Below, in pieces: positions 46,532-55,921 of a stretch of 64,000 bases of DNA. The translations under genes and the position numbers were made by a program. Source of the DNA: Methylohalobius sp964654415 (GTDB lineage: Bacteria > Pseudomonadota > Gammaproteobacteria > Methylococcales > Methylothermaceae); assembly GCA_964654415.1 (NCBI GenBank), contig CAZZIP010000003.1, positions 220,970 through 284,969 of the forward strand, in the 5' to 3' direction. Every line of letters starts with the position of its first letter. Position 1 is the stretch's first letter. The notes under the pieces were generated by a model. It saw nothing but the letters and a program-made list of their open reading frames with translations, was not told the DNA's origin and ran no database searches.

Positions 46532-47329
46532 TCACCGGTAAATATGCTGTTCGGTTGGAAAGCGCTTTTCCTTGACCGCCGCTACGTAGTCGGCCACGGC
46601 TTGCTGGATATTGCTTTTGCCAGCCAGGAAATCCTGCGCAAAGCGTGGCGGCTTGCGCGTCAGCCCTAACAGGTCATAGAGCACCAGTACTTGACCGTCG
46701 CAACCTTGGCCGGCACCGATGCCGATGGTGGGAATCGCCACTTCAGCGGTAACCGCCTCGGCCAGGGTAGCTGGAACGCATTCCAATACCAATAGGTCCG
46801 CTCCTGCCTGCTCCAGCAGACAGGCATCCTCCAACAACCTTTGCGCCGCCTGAGGCTCACGCCCTTGGACTCGGTAGCGACCAAGGCGATGGATCGACTG
46901 CGGCAGAAGCCCAAGGTGGCCACACACCGGGATGCCCTCTTTCACCAGCGCCTGGACTACCTCCACCCGCTCTCTGCCGCCTTCGAGCTTGACCATCTGG
47001 GCGCCCCCCTCTTGCACCAGGCGCGCCGCCGAACGCAACGCGTGTTGGGGGTCAGTGTAGGTGACGAATGGCAGATCCGCAATGACCAGAGAATACGTGG
47101 TCACACGGCTGACACAGCGAGTATGATAGACCATATCTTCCAGGCTAACTGGCACTGTGGTGGTATGGCCCTGGATCATCATCCCCAACGAATCCCCAAC
47201 CAGCAGCACGTCCACCCCGGCTGCCTCCAATACTCGGGCGAAGCTAGCATCGTAGCAAGTCAAACAGGCGATTTTCTCCCCTCGCTGCTTGAATTCGCGC
47301 AATGCAGGCACTGACAGAGTTTCAGCCAT
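46532..47329 (-). CDS. panB: 3-methyl-2-oxobutanoate hydroxymethyltransferase
   Basis: A 265-residue enzyme that adds a one-carbon unit from methylenetetrahydrofolate to alpha-ketoisovalerate, first step to pantothenate. CLTCYDASFARVL, VGDSLGMMIQGHTTTVPV and GIGAGQGCDGQVLVL are characteristic. It overlaps folK by 8 bases. Confidence 0.96.
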   Translation of the reverse strand: MAETLSVPALREFKQRGEKIACLTCYDASFARVLEAAGVDVLLVGDSLGMMIQGHTTTVPVSLEDMVYHTRCVSRVTTYSLVIADLPFVTYTDPQHALRSAARLVQEGGAQMVKLEGGRERVEVVQALVKEGIPVCGHLGLLPQSIHRLGRYRVQGREPQAAQRLLEDACLLEQAGADLLVLECVPATLAEAVTAEVAIPTIGIGAGQGCDGQVLVLYDLLGLTRKPPRFAQDFLAGKSNIQQAVADYVAAVKEKRFPTEQHIYR

Positions 47330-47825
47330 CGCTAACCTCCAACCGCTCTAATCCCTTCCAAGGGCAACGTTGCAACAATTCTTTGAGCGTTCCCCGACCT
47401 GGGATCAAAAGCGAAGGTGGAGCGATTTCCGCTAAGGGGTACAACACGAAAGGACGCTCCGCCAAGCCAGGATGAGGAAGGATCAGTTCTCGACTGCGAA
47501 TGCAAAAGCGTCCATAGAGCAGCAAATCGAGGTCCAGCACTCTAGGTCCCCAGCGCTCCTTACCACGCACTCGGCCATGGGCCAGCTCGATCGCCTGCAA
47601 AGCGCCCAATAGGTCGTGCGGTGGACGCTCGGTAGCCACCGCCATCACCGCATTGATGTAATCGGGCTGGTTTTGGGGTCCCATGGGAGCGGTGCGATAC
47701 AAGCTGGAAAATCCTCGTTCGCTGACTCCCTCCAGCGCGGCGATAGCTTCCCGGGCACGCTTGACTTGGGCAATCGGATCCTCAAGGTTACTGCCTAAAC
47801 CGATATAGGCCAGACCATTCGTCAT
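47322..47825 (-). CDS. folK: 6-hydroxymethyl-7,8-dihydropterin pyrophosphokinase
   Basis: A 167-residue folate-pathway enzyme. IGLGSNLEDP at the start, SSLYRTAPMGPQNQPDYINAV in the middle and RWGPRVLDLDLLLYG (metal-binding DxD) followed by LPHPGLAERPFVLYPLAEIAP are all canonical. It overlaps pcnB by ATGA. Confidence 0.96.
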   Translation of the reverse strand: MTNGLAYIGLGSNLEDPIAQVKRAREAIAALEGVSERGFSSLYRTAPMGPQNQPDYINAVMAVATERPPHDLLGALQAIELAHGRVRGKERWGPRVLDLDLLLYGRFCIRSRELILPHPGLAERPFVLYPLAEIAPPSLLIPGRGTLKELLQRCPWKGLERLEVSDG

Positions 47826-49177
47826 GACGGCACCGATGCTTGCCCGGTCTTACTGCGCCGCCTAAAGCGCCGCCGGCGTTTGCGCTGCGGTCCCTCCAAC
47901 ATTTTTCTGCGTTCGTCTTCCTCTGCCTGCAGGAATCGGGTCCACCAGCTTGCCACTTCAGTTTCGACTTCTCCCGCCGCGCAGCGAAGGAGGAGAAAAT
48001 CGTAACCAGCCCGAAACCGGGGATGCTCCAGCAACCTCAAGGGGCGGCCGCGCTGGCAGCGCTCGAGGCGCGGCTGCAGCATCCAGACCTCACGCATCGG
48101 CAACGCCACCCGACGGGCGATCGCCACGTGCCGCACTTGCTCGGTCAGCACCGCACTCGCTGCCTCTTGCAGCGCAACCGCAGGTGTCGCACCCGCCGCC
48201 TGGCGGCGTTCGAACTCCAGTCGCACCGGCTCCCACAGCAGCGCCGCGTAGAGGAAATAGGGAACGACCGGTTTGCCTTCATTCAAGCGGCGATCGGTGG
48301 TTTCCAAGGCCAGGGGCAGAAAAGTTGATGGGAATCCCTTGTATTCGACGTTCAGCGCTTGCTCAGTAGCGGGAAACAAAAATTCAAACAGACCGTAGTA
48401 GCGCAACAATTCGAAAGTCTGTAAGGCAAAGCCGGACAAAAACAGCTTGAGCACCTCATCATACAGACGCGCCGGAGAAATGTCGGCGAGCAGCGGGGCA
48501 AGCCGGCGCAACGGTTCCTCACAGGCAGGATCGAGGACAAATCCAAGCTTGGTCATGAACCGAACCGCGCGCAGCATCCGCACCGGATCTTCGCGGTAGC
48601 GGCTCTCGGGATCGCCGATCAGACGCAGAATCCCTCGGCGCAGATCCTCCATGCCGCCGACATAATCGATGACTGAAAAATCGGCGATGTCGTAATACAA
48701 GGCGTTGGCGGTAAAATCGCGCCGGAAGGCGTCTTCCTCGATAGTTCCGAACACATTGTCGCGGAGCAGGCGACCGGATTCCTCCTGCACCCAATCACCC
48801 TCCCGCCCCGGAGCGGCAGCGCCACGGAAAGTAGCCACCTCAATGATTTCCTGACCGAAATGAACGTGCGCAAGGCGAAACCTGCGCCCGATCAAACGGC
48901 AGTTGCGAAACAGCGCCCGCACCTGCTCGGGATGAGCGTCGGTAGCCACATCAAAGTCCTTGGGTTCGCGCCCGAGGAGCAAGTCGCGCACGCACCCTCC
49001 GACCAAGCAGGCACGAAATCCGGCCTGCTTGAGGCGATACAGCACTTTCAATGCGTTGGGGCTGATTGCGCTGCGTGAAATGGGGTGTTCGGAGCGCGCG
49101 TAGATCCGCGGCTGAACCGCTGCGGAAGAAGACGCGCCCGGTTTTAGAAGCTTTTGGACGAGCTTTAAGATAGGCAA
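47822..49177 (-). CDS. pcnB: Poly(A) polymerase I
   Basis: A 451-residue nucleotidyltransferase that adds poly(A) tails to RNA and so marks it for decay. The catalytic signature LVGGCVRDLLLGREPKDFDVAT carries the acidic pair, and RRDFTANALYYDI is the second motif of the class II family. The C-terminal tail is rich in Arg/Lys (RKRRRRFRRRSK). It leads the overlapped folK-pan-mtn operon. Confidence 0.95.
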   Translation of the reverse strand: MPILKLVQKLLKPGASSSAAVQPRIYARSEHPISRSAISPNALKVLYRLKQAGFRACLVGGCVRDLLLGREPKDFDVATDAHPEQVRALFRNCRLIGRRFRLAHVHFGQEIIEVATFRGAAAPGREGDWVQEESGRLLRDNVFGTIEEDAFRRDFTANALYYDIADFSVIDYVGGMEDLRRGILRLIGDPESRYREDPVRMLRAVRFMTKLGFVLDPACEEPLRRLAPLLADISPARLYDEVLKLFLSGFALQTFELLRYYGLFEFLFPATEQALNVEYKGFPSTFLPLALETTDRRLNEGKPVVPYFLYAALLWEPVRLEFERRQAAGATPAVALQEAASAVLTEQVRHVAIARRVALPMREVWMLQPRLERCQRGRPLRLLEHPRFRAGYDFLLLRCAAGEVETEVASWWTRFLQAEEDERRKMLEGPQRKRRRRFRRRSKTGQASVPS

Positions 49178-49206
49178 AGCTGCAAAAAAGTTAAAGTTAT
49201 TCGAAG

Positions 49207-49476
49207 TTAAATCCCCATGTTGCTCAGGGCAACCATGATGTCGTTGACAATTGCGGTCAGCCTGGGGTGTTCCACCTCAAAGTGCATTATTTCTTCCTCC
49301 AGTTCCTGAAGCAGACTGTGGCGACTTTGTTCCCCCTCGCCCCCGGCCAGCTGCCGTTCCACTCGCTCCACCAACGCTTCTATCCGCTTGCGAGTAGCCT
49401 CGTCGGCACTTTCAAGCTCAGAACGCAAGCGCTTTAGGCTGTCATCGAGCTTTCGCTTATTTTCTTCCTCGGTCAT
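49207..49476 (-). CDS. DUF4404 family small protein
   Basis: An 89-residue, highly charged, helix-rich protein with a probable coiled coil (KRKLDDSLKRLRSELESAD). The middle LLQELEEEIMHFEVEHPRLTAIVNDIM matches DUF4404. The ATG at 49476 follows GGGGTG; another in-frame ATG is six codons upstream. Thirty bases separate it from pcnB, so it may be the first gene of that operon. Confidence 0.8.
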   Translation of the reverse strand: MTEEENKRKLDDSLKRLRSELESADEATRKRIEALVERVERQLAGGEGEQSRHSLLQELEEEIMHFEVEHPRLTAIVNDIMVALSNMGI

Positions 49477-49634
49477 ACGGCACCCCAAAGTCATTCTTTT
49501 GGATAAATCCTATCATAGCAGCGAAAACCCTATACCTAGAAAACCAGGTCGCCGCCAACCATCATATCCTTTATAATGCAGTCGGCACGAACTTAAACTA
49601 AAAGCCAGAAACAAGTACTTAAGGAGAACTTGTC

Positions 49635-49880
49635 ATGCTAAACATCAACGAATATAAGATCAAAATCAAATATGAGGAGTTCCTGACCCATCCGGCCCTG
49701 ACCGCGGTATTTGTAGTATTGTTCTTCGGCTTAAGCTTCGCCCGTCTACCACCTCTGCTCCATATGCTCATGCTGGCGGTGGAAGTATATATCGCTATGT
49801 TCTTCGGGGCACGTTTTGCGAGTTTAGGAAATGGTGAAAGCGCGCCCGCTGCACCCCATCCTTCTGGAGAATCTTCATAA
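49635..49880 (+). CDS. Small two-helix membrane protein, unknown function
   Basis: An 81-residue protein with a charged N-terminus, two hydrophobic segments (about 22-42 and 44-62) and an Ala/Pro/Ser-rich tail. AAGGAG precedes the ATG with normal spacing. It ends 10 bases before pepA, suggesting co-transcription with pepA-holC. No family recognised. Confidence 0.75.
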   Translation: MLNINEYKIKIKYEEFLTHPALTAVFVVLFFGLSFARLPPLLHMLMLAVEVYIAMFFGARFASLGNGESAPAAPHPSGESS

Positions 49881-49889
49881 ACTTAGACC

Positions 49890-51383
49890 ATGGATTTCAG
49901 CCTGCACTCCGGAAACCTAGATAAAAAACGCACCGATTGCCTGATCGTTGGCGCCTATGAAAAACAGAAGTTAACTCCGAGCGCGCAGCAAATCGACCAG
50001 GCAAGCGAAGGCGCCTTGGCCAAGCTTTTGAAGCGCGAGCAGTTCAAAGGCAAAGTGGGAGATACCCTATTGCTCCACCAGTTGCCGGGTTGCCGAGCAG
50101 ATCGGGTGCTGGTAGTGGGCCTGGGCCAGGCCAAGGACCTTTCTGCCAAAGACTATGGCAAGGCTTTGGCCTCCGCCATCAAGGTGCTCACCGCCACTCC
50201 CAGCCAAAAGGTGTTGTGCGCCTTGCTGGAAGCGGAAGTAGCAAGGTGTGACAATCGCTGGAAATCGAGGCAGATTGCACTCGTCTTTGCCGACGGCTGC
50301 TACCGCTTCACCGAACTTAAAAGTGAACCAGCGGCTCTACCGGTCCTGTCCCAGGCGGAGATCCACTGTCAGGACAAAACGCAAAGCGCTGTCCTCGCAC
50401 AGGGAACCCGCGAGGGCAAAGCCATCGCCGCTGGCATGAAGTTGGCTAAGGATTTGGCCAACCTACCCGGCAATATTTGCACCCCCTCTTACTTAGCCGA
50501 ACAGGCTCAAAAACTAGCCGAGCGCTATCCTGAACTTAAGGTCACGGTGCTTGAGGCGACGGACATGGAAAAGCTCGGCATGGGGGCGCTGCTCGCCGTC
50601 TCCCGCGGCAGCCGTCAACCGCCCAAACTGATCGTTCTGGAATATCCAGGCGGCCAACCCAAGGAATCCCCGATCGCCCTGGTGGGCAAGGGGATTACTT
50701 TCGACGCTGGCGGCATTTCTTTAAAGTCCGCCGAAAACATGGCCGAAATGAAATACGACATGTGCGGTGGCGCTTGCGTTCTAGGTACTATGCTGACCGT
50801 GGCGGAGTTGGGTTTGCCGCTGAACCTGGTGGGTGTGATTCCAGCCTGCGAAAACCTCCCGGACGGCAACGCCATCAAACCCGGGGACATCGTCAAGACG
50901 ATGTCCGGCAAGACCGTGGAAATTTTAAATACCGATGCCGAAGGCCGGTTGATTTTGTGCGACGCCCTCACTTACACTCAGCGTTTCAATCCCAAACTGG
51001 TCATCGACCTTGCCACCCTGACCGGCGCCTGCCTGGTCGCCTTGGGCAGGCACGCTACTGGGCTGTTTGCCAACGACGACGGCCTGGCCAACGCCTTGCT
51101 CAAGGCTGGCGAGTTCAGCCTGGACCGCGCCTGGCGGCTGCCACTGTGGGAAGAATACCAGGAGCAACTCAAATCCAACTTCGCCGATCTCGCTAATGTC
51201 GGTGGCCGCGAAGGGGGAGCGATTACCGCTGCCAGCTTCCTTTCGCGCTTTGCCGAGAAATTCGCCTGGGCCCACCTGGATATCGCTGGCACTGCCTGGA
51301 CCAGCGGTCGAGACAACAAAGGCGCCACGGGTCGGCCTATTCCTTTGTTGGCTCAGTTCCTGCTGGACCAAGCTGCAGGATGA
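49890..51383 (+). CDS. pepA: Leucyl aminopeptidase
   Basis: A 497-residue M17 metallopeptidase that trims N-terminal residues; in E. coli it also binds DNA. The metal and catalytic motifs VGKGITFDAGGISLK and NTDAEGRL are intact, preceded by a macro-like N-terminal domain. It overlaps holC by ATGA, the usual gammaproteobacterial order. Confidence 0.97.
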   Translation: MDFSLHSGNLDKKRTDCLIVGAYEKQKLTPSAQQIDQASEGALAKLLKREQFKGKVGDTLLLHQLPGCRADRVLVVGLGQAKDLSAKDYGKALASAIKVLTATPSQKVLCALLEAEVARCDNRWKSRQIALVFADGCYRFTELKSEPAALPVLSQAEIHCQDKTQSAVLAQGTREGKAIAAGMKLAKDLANLPGNICTPSYLAEQAQKLAERYPELKVTVLEATDMEKLGMGALLAVSRGSRQPPKLIVLEYPGGQPKESPIALVGKGITFDAGGISLKSAENMAEMKYDMCGGACVLGTMLTVAELGLPLNLVGVIPACENLPDGNAIKPGDIVKTMSGKTVEILNTDAEGRLILCDALTYTQRFNPKLVIDLATLTGACLVALGRHATGLFANDDGLANALLKAGEFSLDRAWRLPLWEEYQEQLKSNFADLANVGGREGGAITAASFLSRFAEKFAWAHLDIAGTAWTSGRDNKGATGRPIPLLAQFLLDQAAG

Positions 51384-51817
51384 CGCGGGTTGATTTTTAT
51401 CTGCTTCCGGATCAAGACCCCAAGGCACGGCGAACGTTTGCCTGCAGGCTGGCGGAGAAAGCCTACAAGCTGGAGCACAAAGTTTTCATCCGCACTGAGG
51501 ATAAACTCGAAGCAAGCATTCTAGATGAATTGCTGTGGACGTTTCGCCAGGGGAGTTTCGTCCCCCATACCCTACTCGAAAACCTTCCCTACGATCCTAT
51601 AGCCGCCGTGATTATCGGCACCGGCGAGATACCGGAGCCGCCTCCAACCATACTTATCAATTTGGCCTCCACGGCCCCGGCAGACTGGCAAAGATTCCAA
51701 CGCATCGCTGAACTCGTTACTCAGGACCAAGCCACTCGCATAGCCGGACGCAGCAAGTATCGCTTTTATCATGACCAAGGCGCAGAACTTCACCTCCATC
51801 GGCTGGCTTCTAGCTGA
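51380..51817 (+). CDS. holC: DNA polymerase III chi subunit
   Basis: A 145-residue subunit that links the clamp loader to single-strand-binding protein. The start RVDFYLL, then CRLAEKAYKLEHKVFIRTED and LWTFRQGSFVPH are typical of HolC. valS, its common next neighbour, is 9.3 kb downstream here. Confidence 0.94.
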   Translation: MTRVDFYLLPDQDPKARRTFACRLAEKAYKLEHKVFIRTEDKLEASILDELLWTFRQGSFVPHTLLENLPYDPIAAVIIGTGEIPEPPPTILINLASTAPADWQRFQRIAELVTQDQATRIAGRSKYRFYHDQGAELHLHRLASS

Positions 51818-51938
51818 AAATCCGGTCGAGATTTAACTTCCGTTTTATTCTATAAATGAATAGATAATTTATTATTTATTCTTTTTGGTTATTTAATAAC
51901 AGAGATAGAACTAAACCACTTTTGACGGAGTGTGCCGC

Positions 51939-53708
51939 ATGAGTATCCAAGCTTGGATTGCGACCGCGGTTGTGATCGCCTGTTTTAGTGCCTTCATGTT
52001 CACGACCATTTCCGCCGAGCTAATCCTGCTAGCAGGGGTCAGCGTCCTCCTGTTGGGCGGCGTGTTGACCCCAGCACAGGCTTTGGCGGGACTTGCCAAC
52101 GAAGGCATGATTACCGTCGCCCTGATGTATGTCATCGTCGCCGGTCTGAGGGAAACCGGGGCGGTCGATTTTCTCACCCAGCACGTTTTCGGCCGTCCTA
52201 AAAGCGAGCGCAAGGCCATTGCTTGGATGATCTTTCCAGTCGCAGGAGTGAGTGCCTTCCTCAACAACACCCCAGTGGTCGCTACTTTTTTACCCGCCGT
52301 CATCGATTGGGCCAAACGCCTTCGGATTTCCCCTTCCAAACTGCTCATCCCTTTGAGCTACGCGACCATCTTAGGAGGGACTGTAACCTTGATCGGCACT
52401 AGTACCAACCTTGCTGTCAATGGCTTGCTTCTAAGCCGAGGGTATCCTGGCTTTGCCCTATTCGATTTGACGCCAGTAGGTTTGATCGTCCTGGCAGTAG
52501 GCGGTATGTATTTGATTATCTTCGCCCCAAGGTGGTTACCCGCCCGGATACCCGTTTATGAAGTGTTCGAAAATGCCAAGGAATACACTTTAGAAATGGA
52601 GGTCGAGGAAAACGGGCCGTTGGTGGGAAAAAGCATCGAACAAGCGGGGCTTCGCCACTTGCCTGGGCTTTATCTGGTGGAGATCGTGCGCGATGGGGAG
52701 ATTTTGGCCGCCGTCGGCCCCTATGAACGCCTGCAAGGGAGAGATCGACTGGTATTCGCCGGGGTAGTGGATGCGGTCGTGGAGCTGCAGCGTATCCGGG
52801 GGCTTCGTCCCTGCACTGATCAAGCTTTTCATCCTAAGGACCGCGAGCATCGTGAACGGGTGCTGGTGGAAGCTGTAGTTTCGCCGCGCTGCGCCTTAGT
52901 CGGCAAGACCATCCGCGAGGGCAGATTCCGCATGACCTACGGCGGATCGGTGATCGCCGTCGCCCGGGAAGGTCAGCGCATTCAAGGCAAGATCGGCGAC
53001 ATCCGCCTGCAGCCTGGGGATGCTTTGCTGTTAGACGTGCGTCCGCCGTTTTTAGAGCGTCACCGCAACTCGACCGATTTTCTCCTCATCAGTCCGATTT
53101 CCGATTACGTACCCGTCCGCCACGAGCGTGCCTGGCTTGCTTGGCTAATCTTGGGTGGCGTGATCTTGAGTGCCGGTGTCGGCGCGTTGAGCATGTTCAA
53201 GGCTGCCCTAGTCGGCGCAGGCCTGATGCTGGCGACCGGCTGCTGCACGCTAAGCAGCGCGCGCAAAAGCCTAGACGGGCAAGTACTCCTCTGCATCGCC
53301 GCCTCTTTCGGCATCGGCACCGCTCTGGAAACCACCGGGGCGGCCACTCAGATTGCCAAAGGGTTCTTGGATCTCGCTGATGGGACTCCCTGGGTGACGT
53401 TGGCGGCAGTTTACGCCACAGGTTCGCTTTTAACCGAGATCATCACCAACAACGCAGTGGCAGTGATTCTGTTTCCCATCGTCATCGCCCTGGCCGAACA
53501 ATTAGGCGTGGATGCCAAACCCCTGCTGCTGGCCTTGATGTTTTCCGCCTCGGCCAGTTTTGCCACCCCCATCGGCTATCAGACCAACCTCATGGTATAT
53601 GGACCTGGAGGCTATCGCTTCACCGATTTTCTCAAATTTGGTCTACCGCTCAATATCCTGGTGGGGATCGCTACCATTTTGGCCATCTTCTGGTTGTGGC
53701 CGTTATGA
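51939..53708 (+). CDS. SLC13-family anion permease with two TrkA-C domains
   Basis: A 589-residue inner-membrane transporter with about ten helices. Two membrane halves, with LNNTPVVATFLPAVIDWAKR and TSTNLAVNG in the first and the matching ITNNAVAVILFPI and TPIGYQTNLMVYGPGGY in the second, flank a cytoplasmic region of two TrkA-C-like domains (about 200-370). Family members carry sulfate, dicarboxylates, or related anions. The ATG at 51939 has GGAG before it. It ends 1 base before a porin gene and 1.4 kb before tupA, so an oxyanion such as sulfate, molybdate or tungstate is a reasonable guess. Confidence 0.88.
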   Translation: MSIQAWIATAVVIACFSAFMFTTISAELILLAGVSVLLLGGVLTPAQALAGLANEGMITVALMYVIVAGLRETGAVDFLTQHVFGRPKSERKAIAWMIFPVAGVSAFLNNTPVVATFLPAVIDWAKRLRISPSKLLIPLSYATILGGTVTLIGTSTNLAVNGLLLSRGYPGFALFDLTPVGLIVLAVGGMYLIIFAPRWLPARIPVYEVFENAKEYTLEMEVEENGPLVGKSIEQAGLRHLPGLYLVEIVRDGEILAAVGPYERLQGRDRLVFAGVVDAVVELQRIRGLRPCTDQAFHPKDREHRERVLVEAVVSPRCALVGKTIREGRFRMTYGGSVIAVAREGQRIQGKIGDIRLQPGDALLLDVRPPFLERHRNSTDFLLISPISDYVPVRHERAWLAWLILGGVILSAGVGALSMFKAALVGAGLMLATGCCTLSSARKSLDGQVLLCIAASFGIGTALETTGAATQIAKGFLDLADGTPWVTLAAVYATGSLLTEIITNNAVAVILFPIVIALAEQLGVDAKPLLLALMFSASASFATPIGYQTNLMVYGPGGYRFTDFLKFGLPLNILVGIATILAIFWLWPL

Positions 53709-53709
53709 T

Positions 53710-55095
53710 ATGATCGTGACCGTGTTGAAAAAAATTCCTCTGCTGCTTGCTCTATATTCACTCCAAATCCAAGCAGAAACGCTCCCTCGCTGGAAGCTTC
53801 ATGACGCTCTTGGTTTGCCCAGCTGGTTTGCCCTCTCGATCACCCACCGCACGCGCTACGAGTCGCTGCAAAACACCTTCCGCAAAGCCACCGCCGGCAG
53901 CGATCAGGTGCTCGCCTTCCGCACCCTGGTCCTAGCTGAGATCAGCTATCAAAACTGGCGCCTTGGGGGGGAATTCATGGATTCTAGGCTAGCCCTAGAC
54001 AGCCCCGGCACCCCCGTAGACACCACTCAGGTCAACCCGGCTGAATTGCTCCAGGCGTACCTCGCCTGGGCAGGACATAACCTGTTCGGACTTGGGCTGG
54101 ATCTTTCGCTCAAAGCTGGCCGTCAGACGCTGGATTTCGGCAGCCGCAGGCTCATTGCCCGCAACGATTTCCGCAACACCATCAACGCCTTCACCGGCAT
54201 CGACCTGAACCTTCAAGGCCCTGCCTGGCAGTGGCGCAGTTTCTTCGTCTTTCCGGTTACCCGCCTGCCGAGCGCACCGGCTGATCTGCGGCGTAGCCAA
54301 ACCCAATTCGACGAGGAAAACGCCGCCACTTTCTTCACCGGCACCTTCTTCGGCTTAGAGCTACCTTTGTCTTCCCGCGGCGAAATATACGCCTATTACT
54401 TGCACGAGGAAGACACCCACCACCGCCCGATCGCTACCCAAAACCGCAAGCTCTGGACCCCGGGCTGGCGCTTATACCGCCCGCCCAAAGCCAACAAGGT
54501 CGATTTCGAGTTTGAGATGGCCTTGCAAACGGGAAGCTCAAGGGTTTCTTTTGCTTCTCGCAACAGCCTGGATCATTTAGCCTATTTCGGTCACGCTGCC
54601 TTAGGCTATACCTTCCATCTGCCTTGGCAACCTCGCGTTTTGGTCCAATACGATTACGCCAGCGGCGATTCCAACCCCCGCGACGGCCAAAACAACCGCT
54701 TCGACACCCTGTTCGGCGCGCGCCGGTTCGAGTTCGGCCCAACCGGCATTTACGGAGCGTTCGCCCGTGCCAACCTGAACTCCCCGGGGTTTCGGGTCGA
54801 GGTCAAACCCGCCCAAGGGGTAGACGGCTTGTTCGCCTATCGGGCTTTCTGGTTGGCCGAGCGACGCGACGCCTGGACCGGAGCGAATCTTCAAGATCTA
54901 AGCGGACGCTCTGGCAATTTCTTAGGCCATCAGCTCGAGCTGCGCGCCCGCTGGCAGATCGTTCCTGAGTTTTTGACCTTAGAGGGCGGCTTTGCGCATC
55001 TGTTCAAAGGCAAATTTGCCAGAAACGCTCCGGGCGCCCCCGCCGACTCGGATGATTCCAATTATTTCTACTCCCAAACCATCCTCAGCTTCTAA
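53710..55095 (+). CDS. Alginate-export-family outer-membrane porin
   Basis: A 461-residue beta-barrel protein with a signal peptide (1 to about 19, ending LQIQA). The body has paired amphipathic strands and the C-terminal segment (LELRARWQIVPEFLTLEGG, ending SQTILSF with a terminal Phe) of the Alginate_exp barrel family. Start ATG 53710 directly follows the permease stop. Family members export alginate or act as general anion-selective channels; location between a permease and a periplasmic binding protein favours solute uptake here. Confidence 0.82.
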   Translation: MIVTVLKKIPLLLALYSLQIQAETLPRWKLHDALGLPSWFALSITHRTRYESLQNTFRKATAGSDQVLAFRTLVLAEISYQNWRLGGEFMDSRLALDSPGTPVDTTQVNPAELLQAYLAWAGHNLFGLGLDLSLKAGRQTLDFGSRRLIARNDFRNTINAFTGIDLNLQGPAWQWRSFFVFPVTRLPSAPADLRRSQTQFDEENAATFFTGTFFGLELPLSSRGEIYAYYLHEEDTHHRPIATQNRKLWTPGWRLYRPPKANKVDFEFEMALQTGSSRVSFASRNSLDHLAYFGHAALGYTFHLPWQPRVLVQYDYASGDSNPRDGQNNRFDTLFGARRFEFGPTGIYGAFARANLNSPGFRVEVKPAQGVDGLFAYRAFWLAERRDAWTGANLQDLSGRSGNFLGHQLELRARWQIVPEFLTLEGGFAHLFKGKFARNAPGAPADSDDSNYFYSQTILSF

Positions 55096-55108
55096 AAGGA
55101 GAAACTCT

Positions 55109-55909
55109 ATGGCCAGACTATGCATTTGCCTTTGCCTGCTTTTGCTGACTCAGATCGGCGCCGCCAAAGAGCGCCTGCGCCTGGCGACCACCACCAGCAC
55201 GGAGAATTCTGGGCTTTTGGCAGCTCTGCACCTGGCTTTTGAGCAGCGCTACGGCATCAAGGTAGACGTGCTCGCGGTAGGCAGCGGCCAGGCCATGGAG
55301 CTCGGCAAAAACTGCGACGTCGATGTGGTGCTCGCCCACGCGCCGGAAGCGGAAAGAGCTTTTGTCAAAGCCGGCTATGGCATCAACCGGCTCAAGGTCA
55401 TGCACAACGATTTTGTGATCGTAGGCCCTAAAGCCGACCCCGCCCAGGTCAAGGCCGCCAAGACCGCAGTCGAGGCCATGCGCCGCATCGCTTCCGCTAA
55501 AGCGGCTTTCGTCTCGCGCGGCGACAATTCCGGCACCCATCAGAAGGAATTAGAGTTATGGCAGCAAGCGCAGGTCAAGCCTAAAGGCAGCTGGTATTTC
55601 GCCATCGGCCAAGGCATGGAGGCATCGCTCCAGTTTGCACAAGAAAAGCAAGGCTACACCTTAACCGACCGCGGAACTTTCTTAGCATTTAGAAGCAAGC
55701 TCGATTTGGCAGTTCTTCTCGAAGGGGATCCGGTGCTTTTTAACCCTTACCACGTTATCGCCGTCAACCCCAAACGCTGCCCCAACGCGAACTACGAGGC
55801 GGCTATGCGCTATGCGGCCTTTCTCACCGGTCCTGTCGGCCAAAAGCGGATTGCCGAGTTCAAAATCCAAGGAGAGCGGCTGTTTCAGCCGGATGTGCTC
55901 GATTATTAG
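55109..55909 (+). CDS. tupA: Tungstate-binding periplasmic protein
   Basis: A 266-residue protein with a signal peptide (1 to about 19) followed by RLRLATTTSTENSGLL (23-38), the TTTST motif that marks TupA/WtpA tungstate binders, VDVVLAHAPEAERAFV and FVSRGDNSGTH. AAAGGAG precedes the ATG. TupA normally delivers tungstate to the TupBC permease-ATPase, but no such genes follow; the next DNA is broken genes on the other strand. Tungsten is a likely cofactor of the formate dehydrogenase at 38.9-43.4 kb. Confidence 0.88.
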   Translation: MARLCICLCLLLLTQIGAAKERLRLATTTSTENSGLLAALHLAFEQRYGIKVDVLAVGSGQAMELGKNCDVDVVLAHAPEAERAFVKAGYGINRLKVMHNDFVIVGPKADPAQVKAAKTAVEAMRRIASAKAAFVSRGDNSGTHQKELELWQQAQVKPKGSWYFAIGQGMEASLQFAQEKQGYTLTDRGTFLAFRSKLDLAVLLEGDPVLFNPYHVIAVNPKRCPNANYEAAMRYAAFLTGPVGQKRIAEFKIQGERLFQPDVLDY

Positions 55910-55921
55910 GGTTTAGCCCAT

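Noticed and set aside
51818..51938. AT-rich 120 bases between holC and the permease as a mobile-element end
   Set aside because: No terminal inverted repeat, target duplication or transposase remnant could be seen.
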